Source of the DNA: an uncultured Gammaproteobacteria bacterium
GTDB lineage: Bacteria; Pseudomonadota; Gammaproteobacteria; Pseudomonadales; Azotimanducaceae
Reading direction: 5' to 3'
NCBI GenBank assembly: GCA_913045175.1
Contig: CAJWQG010000002.1
Location: 53,010 to 117,009, forward strand
Length of the DNA: 64,000 bases
The number at the start of each line of letters is the position of its first letter. The first letter of the stretch is position 1. Under the pieces are notes generated by a model. That model saw only the letters and a program-made list of their open reading frames with translations. It had not been told where the DNA came from and made no database searches. Shown here piece after piece: positions 33,822 to 43,158 of the stretch. Both the position numbers and the translations under genes were made by a program.

Positions 33822-36635
33822 ATGACCAGTTATACCGTCACGCTTGATACTAAGGACGACTCGCTAGAAGTCGTGGGCGGCAAGGGACGGTCCCTTGCCA
33901 AAATGACCAATGCCGGTTTTCACGTACCAGGGGGGTTTCAGGTGACTACGGCGGCTTATCGCAGTTTTGTTGCAGATAACAATCTGCAGGATCAGATTCT
34001 TGAGTTCGCCAAACCCGCAGTCGTGGAAGGTCGCCCTTCTTTTGAGCAGTCTTCCACCAACATCCAGGGGCTGTTCGCGGAGATTGAGCTCGCCGAAGAG
34101 ATAACTTCAGAAATCAGAGCAGCCTACGAGTCGCTGGATCGTGAACCTCCGGTTGCGGTTCGCTCATCTGCGAACGCTGAAGATCTGCCCGGCCTATCCT
34201 TTGCCGGTCAGCAGGAAACGTATCTCAATGTCACCGGTGCAGACGCTGTAGTCGCGGCAGTGAGGAACTGTTGGAGTTCTTTGTGGACCGCGCAGGCAAT
34301 CAGCTATCGTCATCAGAATGGCATCGATCAGGATTCAGTCGCGATGGCAGTTGTGGTTCAGATCATGGTGCCTTCAGAAGTATCCGGCATCCTGTTTACC
34401 GCGAACCCTGCCACTGGCGAGCGCAATGAAATCATCATCAACGCCAGCTTCGGTCTTGGTGAGGCGGTAGTCAGCGGTCAGGTTACACCAGACACCTATA
34501 TCGTCGACAATGCCAACAAAACAGTCAAAGAAACGATGATCGGGCCGAAAGAGCAGAAGATCATCTCAGACGGTGCCCAGGGCGTGAAGATGGAAGATGT
34601 ATCCGCATCGGAACGGGATCAGTCCTCGCTATCCGATGACATGCTGACCGAACTCATCGAGACGGTGCTGAAGATCGAGGCGCTGTATGATGGCCTGCCA
34701 CAAGATATCGAGTGGGCATTTTCGAATGGAAAATTACATCTTCTCCAGTCCAGGCCAATCACCAACCTCCCCGTTCAGCCAATTGAAGTCGAGTGGATAC
34801 CGACACCACCGGCAAAAACCCTGGTACGCCGACAAATAGTCGAAAACATGCCCGACCCGGTTTGTCCCTTGTTTGAACAGCTCTACATGACCGAAGGCCT
34901 GGAGATGCCGCGTAAAGACAAGAGCGTCATGGTGGGCGGTGGTCCGCTGTTTGTCACCATGAATGGCTTCGCTTACCAGCGCGCCGACTGGCCGCAGCTG
35001 CAGCCGAAAAAGAAAAAGGAATCCAAGGAGGTGACTGACGACGACCTGGAAGAACAGGATAATCGGTTGGCCAAGCTTGCGGCAGCACTCAACACACCCG
35101 ATGACAAGGTAGCCAAGCAGGAAGAGCACGACATGGAGCTGATGGTCGCTGATCTTCCTAAGGAAGATCGTAGGGCGTTTAGTGAATTCCAGGCATCGCA
35201 GAACATCGACGACCTTGCACATCAGGTCACCATGCCAAGGAGCGGTACCTCGGTCTATATGTTTGCCAGCAAAACGGATTTCAATGACAGGCAATTGGCG
35301 GAATGGCACGACGAAACGATGCCGCGCCTTAGAGGTGTTGGTGAGAAGTGGGCCAAACTGGATCTGGCAACGGCAAGCGATGAAGAGTTGCTCGCGGGCA
35401 TCATCGAGATGGGTCATGAAGAAGGTAACTACTGGTCCAGTAATGCCAGTCATACTTTTGGCGTCGCCAAGTCTACAGATTCACATCTGCAGGACTTCCT
35501 TGCAACCCACCTGCCCGACCATAACTACATCAGTGGACAGTTTCTCTCGGGCATCGAGTCAAAAACTATGCAGGCAAACAGGGATCTTTTCGAAATTGCC
35601 AAGCTGATTCGAGCCAGCGAAGAGCTGACCTACCTTGTCATCGTGACACCAGCGCAATTCCTCATGGACGCCCTGCGCGAGCATGCGGATGCAACGGCCG
35701 TTGTAGAAGGTATCGATCAATACCTCGATGCCTACGGTCACCAGGGTTACAGCATGGATTTCGTTGAGCCAACGCAGATCGAAGATCCATCCGCGCTCTT
35801 CGCCACGATTAAGGCGATGGTTCAGGACGAGGACTACGATCCGAAAAACCAGGAAATCAAAGCCGCAGCCATTCGTGAGCAGAAGTTTTCAGAGGTCTCA
35901 GAGCTGTTATCGGGCATCGAGTACTGGCAGTTCCGTTATCGCTGGTGGCTCGCGCGCAAATACAACTACATTCGCGAGGAAGTGGCTTTCTACTTTGGTT
36001 ATACCTGGAAGGTGCTGCGCCCCATGGCATCAGAGCTGGGCCGCCGCATGGTTGAGGCAGGTACGTTCCTTTTGCCAGAAGACATTTATTTTATGGTAAC
36101 CGACGAGATCGAGCAGGCTATCGAGGCTCGCAAGTCCGGCAAGGCCCTGCCCGAACTGGGTAAGCTCGCGGCGAAACGACGTGAACTTAGAGAGGCACGC
36201 AAGCGTCACCATCCACCAGGTACCGTACCGGAAGAAGCCAGCAATGTGCCCGGTATCAAGTTCAAGGAAACCCAGATCAAGAACGACGAGAACAGCGATA
36301 CGATGCGCGGTTTTGCGGTTAGCTCCGGGCGTATTACCGCACCGGCCAGTGTGATTCTCGGCCCAACCGAGTTCGACAAGATGGCGCCGGGTTCTATTCT
36401 GGTGTCACCGCTCACCACCCCCGCGTGGACCCAGCTATTTGCCCACGCCGTGGGTCTTGTGACCGACATGGGGAGTATCCTCGCGCATGGCTCAATCGTT
36501 GCGCGGGAATATGGCATCCCGGCGGTACTGGGTGTGGGTAACGGCACCAAGCGCATCAAGCATGGTCAAATGATTACCATTGATGGTGATGCAGGCACAG
36601 TGGATATTCACGAGGAAGTTGAAGAGACCGGATAG
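33822..36635 (+). CDS. PEP-synthase/rifampicin-phosphotransferase-like enzyme
   Basis: This is 937 residues. The N-terminal ATP-grasp domain (~1-310) has PVAVRSSANAEDLPGLSFAGQQETYLNV and DIEWAFSNGKLHLLQSRPI. A variable middle domain (~330-830) includes a charged insert around 395-430. The C-terminal swivelling phosphohistidine domain has the catalytic H889 in SILAHGSIVAREYGIPAV. The TIM-barrel PEP domain of true PEP synthase is missing. This order is that of rifampicin phosphotransferases and related phosphotransfer enzymes, whose middle domain binds the acceptor. The acceptor here is unknown. AAAGGAG precedes ATG 33822. Confidence 0.88.
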   Translation: MTSYTVTLDTKDDSLEVVGGKGRSLAKMTNAGFHVPGGFQVTTAAYRSFVADNNLQDQILEFAKPAVVEGRPSFEQSSTNIQGLFAEIELAEEITSEIRAAYESLDREPPVAVRSSANAEDLPGLSFAGQQETYLNVTGADAVVAAVRNCWSSLWTAQAISYRHQNGIDQDSVAMAVVVQIMVPSEVSGILFTANPATGERNEIIINASFGLGEAVVSGQVTPDTYIVDNANKTVKETMIGPKEQKIISDGAQGVKMEDVSASERDQSSLSDDMLTELIETVLKIEALYDGLPQDIEWAFSNGKLHLLQSRPITNLPVQPIEVEWIPTPPAKTLVRRQIVENMPDPVCPLFEQLYMTEGLEMPRKDKSVMVGGGPLFVTMNGFAYQRADWPQLQPKKKKESKEVTDDDLEEQDNRLAKLAAALNTPDDKVAKQEEHDMELMVADLPKEDRRAFSEFQASQNIDDLAHQVTMPRSGTSVYMFASKTDFNDRQLAEWHDETMPRLRGVGEKWAKLDLATASDEELLAGIIEMGHEEGNYWSSNASHTFGVAKSTDSHLQDFLATHLPDHNYISGQFLSGIESKTMQANRDLFEIAKLIRASEELTYLVIVTPAQFLMDALREHADATAVVEGIDQYLDAYGHQGYSMDFVEPTQIEDPSALFATIKAMVQDEDYDPKNQEIKAAAIREQKFSEVSELLSGIEYWQFRYRWWLARKYNYIREEVAFYFGYTWKVLRPMASELGRRMVEAGTFLLPEDIYFMVTDEIEQAIEARKSGKALPELGKLAAKRRELREARKRHHPPGTVPEEASNVPGIKFKETQIKNDENSDTMRGFAVSSGRITAPASVILGPTEFDKMAPGSILVSPLTTPAWTQLFAHAVGLVTDMGSILAHGSIVAREYGIPAVLGVGNGTKRIKHGQMITIDGDAGTVDIHEEVEETG

Positions 36636-37810
36636 TCGAATCCGGAATGTGGTTCGCTGGTGACGGTGTGATCTCTTATTGAAAAGGTGTTCTCGACATG
36701 CGCTTCATAATAGGTCACGGCCTGTAGCAGAACGTTGAGGAATTGCAGACGGTCGTAGGTCAGCACCCTGACGTCCGAAAGATCGAATTGCGTCTTGTGA
36801 TTGACGGCAGCGCTGGCCGTATCAATGGCCAGGTAGTGATTCTGCAGCAGTGCCTGTAGCTGATCTCGCGTATCTGTGGCAACACCAGTTACTAGGTACG
36901 CGTCGTAGACAGCCGTTAAATCATGTTCCGCTGTTTTCCGCTCTAAAATGAGTGTGGTCAGCTTGCCTGTTACCACCTCGACAGATAGCTTGCCAAAGTC
37001 CTCGGACATCGGTAGTTCTGCAGGTCTGTTGTCTTGTCTACCCGGCATTCGCCTGGTGAAGGGTGGCTTTACGATCTTAAATATCAAACGGCGATACGGC
37101 AGCTTAGTACTTGAGGCCAGGTCTGAAACCGCCCGAAGATGCCCATCAACCATGAACGTCGCGTCGTGGTTCTCCACGTATAGCATTGTTCTTAGGTTCG
37201 GCGCCTGCACCAGCGACCGAAGAAAATCTGTACCTGGCGTTGTCGCTTGTTGCGGGTAATAGAAAACACATCTGCCCTCGGTCGCCGAATTTACCTGATT
37301 CACTGCGGCGAGAATCTCTGTCGTGTCGCTCTGATAGTCGGGCGCGTACCTGGACCACAGTCTGCTGAGTAGCGGCAGGTAGCAGTCGGGTGATGCAAGG
37401 TCTATGGCGGAAATATCGAGCACACGGTAACCGTCGTCATCTGACGCGGCAGCACCCCGAGCGTATTCCATTCGAGTGGTGAAACGCTTGGGTAGGTCGT
37501 AGATGCTAACGACGAGCAGCATATCCTCAGTGACTTCCCGAGCAGCGCATTCAAGTAAGGCATGTGAAATAGCTTCTGTCAGCCCTTCTCTGGCCAGGTT
37601 TCTGCTAAGACGCTTGATAGTCGCTTTTAGCGCAACGTCTTCACCCAGCGATCGCGCAATATCGGTGAGGTGCAGAGATCGCGCACGGTGAATACCGACG
37701 ATCATCTCCTGAACGAATCTGGCCGACACCACCCCTAACCCTCGAGTAAGTTCCGCCGAAAAAGACCGAATGCGCATCGAGTTTGCCGACTTAAGCACCG
37801 AACTCGTCAT
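36608..37810 (-). CDS. Transposase-derived protein (IS4-like fold) lacking DDE residues
   Basis: This is a 400-residue intact frame from ATG 37810, with AGGTG upstream (GTG 37819 is also possible). The N-terminal block HLTDIARSLGEDVALKATIKRLSRNL and the C-terminal block QFDLSDVRVLTYDRLQFLNVLL match IS4-type DDE transposases. The catalytic positions look lost: the usual D-L-S-D-I-x-K is S-I-Y-D-L-P-K, and the W-x-I-E-E before the last helix is replaced by Ala/Ser (AIDTASAAVNHK). No terminal repeats are evident. It is either a decayed or a domesticated transposase. It overlaps the convergent PEP-enzyme gene by 28 bp. Confidence 0.6.
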   Translation of the reverse strand: MTSSVLKSANSMRIRSFSAELTRGLGVVSARFVQEMIVGIHRARSLHLTDIARSLGEDVALKATIKRLSRNLAREGLTEAISHALLECAAREVTEDMLLVVSIYDLPKRFTTRMEYARGAAASDDDGYRVLDISAIDLASPDCYLPLLSRLWSRYAPDYQSDTTEILAAVNQVNSATEGRCVFYYPQQATTPGTDFLRSLVQAPNLRTMLYVENHDATFMVDGHLRAVSDLASSTKLPYRRLIFKIVKPPFTRRMPGRQDNRPAELPMSEDFGKLSVEVVTGKLTTLILERKTAEHDLTAVYDAYLVTGVATDTRDQLQALLQNHYLAIDTASAAVNHKTQFDLSDVRVLTYDRLQFLNVLLQAVTYYEAHVENTFSIRDHTVTSEPHSGFDYPVSSTSS

Positions 37811-37865
37811 TACAAACACCTAAATGAACATTTGAGGATGGTATCACCACATACTTTCGAGGAAA

Positions 37866-37899
37866 CAGTTTACGACCGAAGTTCGGCAGTTTACGACCG
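37866..37899. repeat. 13-bp direct repeat, 21-bp period, upstream of TonB receptor
   Basis: CAGTTTACGACCG occurs at 37866-37878 and 37887-37899. The spacing of 21 bp places both boxes on one face of the helix. They lie about 35-70 bp before the -10 box at 37932 and look like binding sites for an activator or repressor. Confidence 0.6.
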
Positions 37900-37931
37900 C
37901 AGTATAGAGGATTATATCCCATTGTTTTTTA

Positions 37932-37937
37932 TATAAT
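37932..37937 (+). promoter_or_regulatory. Candidate -10 box (TATAAT) for TonB receptor gene
   Basis: This is a perfect TATAAT in an A/T-rich stretch, with no recognisable -35 at the right distance. The absent -35 together with the upstream direct repeats suggests activator-dependent transcription. The leader would be about 110 nt. Confidence 0.45.
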
Positions 37938-38055
37938 TTACTAATTAATGGGGAAACTTTGGAAGTTCAATGTGAAACAGCTTGATATTGACAATAACGA
38001 CGTAAAGAATACGATTTCGATAACCTGTAACAGTACTTTTGGGGGGTACACCTTA

Positions 38056-40671
38056 ATGAAGAAACTCATTCCAATTGTGTCACTGGGATTGGCACTGACC
38101 CTAACGGGGTTCCCAACTGCTTATGCGGCGGATGACGAAGAAGACAAAGGCTTTATCGAAGAAGTCATCGTAACTGCCGAGAAACGTTCAGAAAACCTGC
38201 TCGATGTACCGGTCACCATGACCGCCTTCAGCAGCCAGATGATTGAAGAACTTGGTATGACTAACCAAGATGACCTGGAGCAAATGGTTCCAGGCCTGCA
38301 GTTTCAGGATGAAGGCGAGCAATCCGGCCAAGGTACGTCGATACGCGGTATCGGCACGAGACTCCATGGTGAGACCCACCCGGACCTCGCGGTTGCCACT
38401 TATATCGACGGTATTTACTCGCTGGGTATCTACGGCGTCGCACCCAATATGTTTGACCTGGAGCGAGTGGAAGTTGCTCGTGGTCCGCAGGGCACCCTCA
38501 ATGGCCGCAACTCTATTGCCGGATCTATCAGTTATTACTCGACTAAACCCACCGATGAGTGGGATCTTCTGGTGCATACCGAGTTTACCAACCAGTTTAC
38601 GCAGCGCTACGGTGTGGCTTTCGGTGGCCCAATTACTGAAAACATTTCCTTTCGAATCAACGGTAGCTACTACGAAGGTGATGGCGCACAAAAGAATATT
38701 GGTTTCGGCGAGGATTTCGATGCACCTGATCAAAAGTTTTTCGCGCCGCAGCTGCGTTTCAAAACCGATAGAATGGATTTGAATCTGCGCTATACCAAGC
38801 TGAATGACGACGGCATTCCTAGGACGCAGGTGCACTTGACTAATTTCGACATTACCAGCGCTACCGATTTTCTCGGAAATCCGAACGCGCATTACCTGTG
38901 GGAGGGTCCTGTTCCGTCCGTACCAGCAGGCTGTCCACCTCGCACGCCTGGCTGGCAGTGTGGTGACATTAAGAACGAGCTGAATGTGAACCGGTCCGCG
39001 GTTGGCGGTAGTACCGCGGAGCGAGCCTCGATCGCTTTCAGTTTCGACATTAACGACAACTTCACGCTGCGTTACAACTACGGCGACACCGATAACTTCT
39101 CGCAGGTCACGAGAGACCGCGACCTGACCAACCGGGTAGCCAGTGCAGATAATCCACTCATAGCATCCGACGCACCGGTGCCCTTGAGAGATGAGATGTA
39201 TCAGACGGACTACGCCTACACTGAGAGTTCTCACGAGTTGCAGCTGGTTTCAAACCTGGACGGTAACTTCAACTTCATCGTCGGCGCCTTTACCTACGAG
39301 AATACCAGTGAGTGGATCGTACCTTCCTTTGTCTTCACCAATAGCTGGTCGAATAGTTTTGCAGAAGATGTAGCAGCAACAACAAGTTTCGGTACTTGTG
39401 CGAATGCGCTTTCTTTTCTTACGATGATCTTCGGCGCAGCCTCGTCGGCGGCAGAAGCGGAGGAAATGGGCGTGCCCGGTAACTACTGGTACTGTCCTGA
39501 AGGTGACGACCACAACCAATGGTTGAGTTTCGAGTCGAAAGGCGCCTCAGATACCGATGCCTACTTCATCAACGGTGACTATCAGGTTAACGATCAGTGG
39601 TTGGTCTCTGGCGGTCTTCGCTATACGGAAGATAACAAGGTTCAGACCTTTAACGGTGGCTTTGCAAAATTCGGGTTTGGCTTTATCGGTGGCATACCCA
39701 TGGGGATTATGTTTGACGATTCTGATCCCAATCCGCGAGCCTGGGATAAGACCATCGGTCATATCTCTGCGGAATACTCCCCGAATCAGGATCAACTGAT
39801 TTACGGGCGGCTTGCGACGGGATACAGGGCAGGCAGTTTCAACCCCAAATCTGATGCCGTGCCGACACTGGTTAAGGAAGAGACGCTGGTCAACTATGAA
39901 CTGGGTTGGAAAGGGATGTTCATGGATGGACGACTTCGATTAACGTCCGGCGTTTTCTACAACGATTTCGAGGACTATCAGATTACTGGCTCAATCGAGC
40001 CTCAGGGCGGTGGAGATTCTGGTGTCGACGGATTATTCAGCCAGTTTACGGCAACACCCATCTTGGAGTTCACCGACAACATCAAAGGTACCAAGATATG
40101 GGGCGCTGAAGTTGACTTCATCTACCAAGTGGATGAGCACTGGCGTCTGAGTGGTTTCTATGCGTACCTCGACTCTGAGATCGGTCCGCATAAAGCGGTC
40201 GTGCAGGGCGAGGTCAATCCACAAATAGGGCTTTGGAATCACATTGATTTTAATACCGGTCAGCCAACCACCAGTGAGTATGTTCTTCCCACGGATATGA
40301 CAGGCAACCAGTTACCGATGCAACCGAACCACAAGTTCGCGCTAACCGCCACCTACGAAACACCATTCACCGGTGCTATTGGCGGTAACCTACAGCTGCT
40401 GGGAACCTATAGCTGGATTGACGATCGTGCTTCAGACCTCAGTAACTTCGACATCTCGACGTTGCCGTCATATGGTCGATTAGATCTTCGAGGCACCTGG
40501 ACTTCTCCGGAAGAAACCGTTACCGCGACGCTGTTCGTGCAGAACGCATTCAATGAAATTGGTGTGATTGAGTTCCTGCATCAGTCCACGAATGCTGGTA
40601 ACCCGGCGTCGGGCACGCTAACCGATGGACGTTCGTTCGGGTTGGAGATTCGCTGGAGACCGAACTTATAG
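38056..40671 (+). CDS. TonB-dependent outer-membrane receptor
   Basis: This is 871 residues from ATG 38056 (MKKLIPIVSLGLALTL), with GGGGGG upstream. The frame is open to 37948 but that part lacks a start signal. Signal peptide ~1-24 (cleavage after AYA), acidic linker, TonB box EEVIVTAEK. The plug domain is ~45-170 with SIRGIGTRL and VEVARGPQGTLNGRNSIAG. The rest is a 22-strand barrel ending GLEIRWRPNL. Such receptors import siderophores, vitamins or oligomers with energy from TonB-ExbBD. The sphingomonad-like plug sequence suggests an organic compound. Transcription ends at the terminator at 40701. Confidence 0.94.
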   Translation: MKKLIPIVSLGLALTLTGFPTAYAADDEEDKGFIEEVIVTAEKRSENLLDVPVTMTAFSSQMIEELGMTNQDDLEQMVPGLQFQDEGEQSGQGTSIRGIGTRLHGETHPDLAVATYIDGIYSLGIYGVAPNMFDLERVEVARGPQGTLNGRNSIAGSISYYSTKPTDEWDLLVHTEFTNQFTQRYGVAFGGPITENISFRINGSYYEGDGAQKNIGFGEDFDAPDQKFFAPQLRFKTDRMDLNLRYTKLNDDGIPRTQVHLTNFDITSATDFLGNPNAHYLWEGPVPSVPAGCPPRTPGWQCGDIKNELNVNRSAVGGSTAERASIAFSFDINDNFTLRYNYGDTDNFSQVTRDRDLTNRVASADNPLIASDAPVPLRDEMYQTDYAYTESSHELQLVSNLDGNFNFIVGAFTYENTSEWIVPSFVFTNSWSNSFAEDVAATTSFGTCANALSFLTMIFGAASSAAEAEEMGVPGNYWYCPEGDDHNQWLSFESKGASDTDAYFINGDYQVNDQWLVSGGLRYTEDNKVQTFNGGFAKFGFGFIGGIPMGIMFDDSDPNPRAWDKTIGHISAEYSPNQDQLIYGRLATGYRAGSFNPKSDAVPTLVKEETLVNYELGWKGMFMDGRLRLTSGVFYNDFEDYQITGSIEPQGGGDSGVDGLFSQFTATPILEFTDNIKGTKIWGAEVDFIYQVDEHWRLSGFYAYLDSEIGPHKAVVQGEVNPQIGLWNHIDFNTGQPTTSEYVLPTDMTGNQLPMQPNHKFALTATYETPFTGAIGGNLQLLGTYSWIDDRASDLSNFDISTLPSYGRLDLRGTWTSPEETVTATLFVQNAFNEIGVIEFLHQSTNAGNPASGTLTDGRSFGLEIRWRPNL

Positions 40672-40700
40672 TAAAAAGGATCTAGCACAAGACGTAAAAG

Positions 40701-40727
40701 CGCACCCAACAAGGGTGCGTTTTTTTT
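40701..40727 (+). terminator. Rho-independent terminator after TonB receptor gene
   Basis: CGCACCC (40701-40707), AACAA loop, GGGTGCG (40713-40719), then eight T (40720-40727). The stem is a perfect 7 bp. It is 29 bp after the receptor stop and 25 bp before the hemerythrin start, so the two genes are separate transcripts or attenuated. Confidence 0.9.
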
Positions 40728-40752
40728 GAAATACGAAGAAGGAAACATAGAT

Positions 40753-41391
40753 ATGATAGCTTGCCTTGACGCCGTGATGGTTGGGCACAACGCCTTTCGC
40801 CGCGATATCAGTGAGATCGACCAGGCCGTGCACGAAACGACGAGGCAAGGAGGGGACTTGTCTTCGGTGATCGACCGGCTCCAGTATTTCGGTAGTATCA
40901 TCGATCGGCACGAAAAGGCTGAAGAACAGGCCGTGTTCCCCGACGTGGACCGGGTGCTGTCACCATTGCTGGCTTCCCTGTTAACAGACGATCACAGGGA
41001 AATATCCGAAGGAGTTAGCAAGGTAATAGACGCACCCGATGAGCTGGCGGCTGCGCGTGCCTCGGCTGCTTTACACTCTCAGGTGCAGATTCACCTGGCC
41101 AAAAAGGACACTCATCTCTACTCGGCACTCCGGGATCACATAGACCTGGACCAACAAGCCGAGATCGTTGGTCAGCTATGGGGCAGGGCGTTTCCACCAG
41201 ACGACGTGTTGCCACAATACATGAATTGGCTATACCGTCATGTGAACCAGGAAGATCAGGCGACCATCACTAACGTGTGGAAATTCCTGATGTCGGAAAA
41301 GGATTTCGCGAAATGCATACCACTCATCAAGGAAGCCGTTACCACTGCCGACTGGTCAGAACTAACCAAACGTGTTCCAGGCATGGTCTGA
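40753..41391 (+). CDS. Hemerythrin HHE-domain protein
   Basis: This is 212 residues from ATG 40753, with GAAGAAGGA upstream. The longer TTG start at 40726 would lie in the terminator. Diiron-type ligands can be seen in a four-helix pattern: VGHNAFRRDI, IDRHEKAEEQAVFP, LTDDHREISE and HSQVQIHLAKKDTHLYS. These bind O2 or NO in sensing or defence. A second helical half follows (LPQYMNWLYRHVNQED). It is 12 bp before a PhyH oxygenase gene, and an O2- or iron-handling role beside an iron oxygenase is plausible. Confidence 0.87.
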   Translation: MIACLDAVMVGHNAFRRDISEIDQAVHETTRQGGDLSSVIDRLQYFGSIIDRHEKAEEQAVFPDVDRVLSPLLASLLTDDHREISEGVSKVIDAPDELAAARASAALHSQVQIHLAKKDTHLYSALRDHIDLDQQAEIVGQLWGRAFPPDDVLPQYMNWLYRHVNQEDQATITNVWKFLMSEKDFAKCIPLIKEAVTTADWSELTKRVPGMV

Positions 41392-41403
41392 AGGAGAATA
41401 CAG

Positions 41404-42204
41404 TTGAGACCAGACACTAACTTTGAACTTGACCTTACAGAAGAACAGATCGCGTTCTATCGCGACAACGGTTTTCTAAGTATTGAACGCATCACCACCG
41501 ACGAGGAAGTCGAGTGGCTGAAAGAGATCTACGATCAACTCTTCAGTGAGCGCACGGGCGAAGAAAAGGGTTTGTTCTATGATCTGGCCGCGCCCCGGGG
41601 ACACACCGGGCGTGACGTGCTCCCGCAGGTGCTTGGCCCAGACATAACGATGCCGGAACTCCGAGAGAGCAACTACTACCGAAACGCGCTTAAACTCAGC
41701 AGGCAGCTGCTTGGGGATGACGAGAAAGTCACAGCTGGCGGACACATGATTTTTAAGCCCGCGCAATACGGGGCCGAAACGCCCTGGCATCAGGATGAAG
41801 CCTACTGGAATCCGGATGTATACCTGAATAGCGTCAGCGTCTGGATGCCTTTGGATACAGCAACCGTGGAAAGTGGGTGCATGCAGTTCATCCCGGGCTC
41901 ACACAAAAGCGACCTGTGTTGGCATCGTCACGTCGACAACAACCCGTTGGTTCACGCATTGATGACCGATGACGTTGATCCATCACACGCCGTTGCCTGC
42001 CCGCTTGCACCGGGGGGCGCAACCTTCCACAGCTATCGAACCCTGCATCATACCGGGCCAAACACAACGGATAATCCTCGACGCGCCTATATTCTTGTGT
42101 GCTCTGGACCGGAAAAAAAGCGCGATGTACCCGCACCTCGACCCTGGTCGGACGAAGAGCGGGAAGCAATGAAAAAGGCCGGGCTCGACGTACCGCTTCT
42201 CTGA
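41404..42204 (+). CDS. Phytanoyl-CoA dioxygenase (PhyH)-like oxygenase
   Basis: This is a 266-residue PhyH enzyme with the standard core: H129-Q-D131 in TPWHQDEAYW, SVSVWMPLDTATVESGCMQFIPGSHK, and the distal His in RTLHHTGPN with Arg in NPRRAYIL. It is the closest in the window to ectoine-hydroxylase/PhyH standard members. TTG 41404 is the start, with AAGGAG 6 nt upstream. It follows the hemerythrin gene by 12 bp. Substrate unknown. Confidence 0.92.
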   Translation: MRPDTNFELDLTEEQIAFYRDNGFLSIERITTDEEVEWLKEIYDQLFSERTGEEKGLFYDLAAPRGHTGRDVLPQVLGPDITMPELRESNYYRNALKLSRQLLGDDEKVTAGGHMIFKPAQYGAETPWHQDEAYWNPDVYLNSVSVWMPLDTATVESGCMQFIPGSHKSDLCWHRHVDNNPLVHALMTDDVDPSHAVACPLAPGGATFHSYRTLHHTGPNTTDNPRRAYILVCSGPEKKRDVPAPRPWSDEEREAMKKAGLDVPLL

Positions 42205-42284
42205 AAGCCTTCAGACATATCAAGCGTTTTCGCGCGAGTGGCGTACAACCCGCATGGGCAAAAAATTAATGAATAGGAAGTGAC

Positions 42285-43154
42285 ATGATTGATGTATCAG
42301 GGTTGAGTTATGTTTATCCAGGTTCAGAAATAGCGGCGGTCAACAATGTGTCTTTCAAAGTGGCACCCGGTGAGATCTTCGGCTTGCTCGGCCCTTCTGG
42401 CGCGGGCAAAAGCACCATTCAACGCGTACTCACACGGCAAAATCGCCGTTACCGCGGCGCAGTGCAGGTGTTATCGAGGGACCTGGAACAATGGGACCAC
42501 CGTTTTTACGAACAGATCGGCGTCACGTTCGAGTTGCCCAATCATCATCTGAAGCTGACTGGCCGAGAGAATCTGATCTTTTTCGCCTCAATGTATGAAT
42601 CAGAGACGCGCGAACCTGAAGCGTTGCTCGAGCTGGTCGGCCTGACTGATGCCGCAGATATCCGCGTCGAAGAATACTCCAAGGGCATGAAGATGCGACT
42701 GAACTTTATCCGGGCTTTTCTGCACGACCCCCAGGTTATCTTCTTTGATGAGCCCACCTCGGGTCTTGATCCAGTAAATGCCGGGATTATCAAGTCGCTG
42801 ATCGCAGCAGAGCGAGAGAAAGGTAAGACCATACTCCTCACCACCCACAACATGCACGACGTGGATGAACTGTGCGACAGGGTTGGCTTCATCATGGGAG
42901 GAGAGATGAACTCCGTTGCAGCACCGGAGGAACTGAAAGCGCAGTATGGCAAGCGAAGGGTTCGTGTCGAAATGTCCGCGGACATTGGGGCTCTCCGTGC
43001 AGAGGAGTTCGATTTGGAGGGTCTCGGCAAAAACGAGGCTTTTCTTGATTTGTTGAACTCGCCTGAACTCAAAACCATTCACAGCATGGAAGCCAGTCTT
43101 GATCGAGTTTTCGCCGATGTCACCGGCGTTCAGCTCGACGCGGGCGAGGAATAG
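42285..43154 (+). CDS. ABC transporter ATP-binding protein (ABC-2 exporter type)
   Basis: This is 289 residues with Walker A GPSGAGKS (36-43), signature YSKGMKMRL, and Walker B VIFFDEPTSGLDP followed by the H-loop TTHNMHD. A ~60-residue C-terminal extension is typical for ABC-2 (CcmA/DrrA) exporters. It overlaps or abuts two membrane genes, which together resemble three-gene drug/fluoroquinolone-type exporters of bacteria. AATAGGAAG lies before ATG 42285. Confidence 0.93.
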   Translation: MIDVSGLSYVYPGSEIAAVNNVSFKVAPGEIFGLLGPSGAGKSTIQRVLTRQNRRYRGAVQVLSRDLEQWDHRFYEQIGVTFELPNHHLKLTGRENLIFFASMYESETREPEALLELVGLTDAADIRVEEYSKGMKMRLNFIRAFLHDPQVIFFDEPTSGLDPVNAGIIKSLIAAEREKGKTILLTTHNMHDVDELCDRVGFIMGGEMNSVAAPEELKAQYGKRRVRVEMSADIGALRAEEFDLEGLGKNEAFLDLLNSPELKTIHSMEASLDRVFADVTGVQLDAGEE

Positions 43155-43158
43155 GTTC

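Noticed and set aside
34734..35453. 239-aa minus-strand frame
   Set aside because: It is inside the PEP-enzyme gene and shows no family motif.
37948..38055. 36-residue extension of the TonB receptor
   Set aside because: The signal peptide must be at the N-terminus; MKKLIPIV at 38056 has it and a ribosome site.
38188..39234. 348-aa open frame on the minus strand
   Set aside because: It lies wholly inside the TonB receptor gene, has no recognisable domain and no ribosome site; it is a shadow frame.
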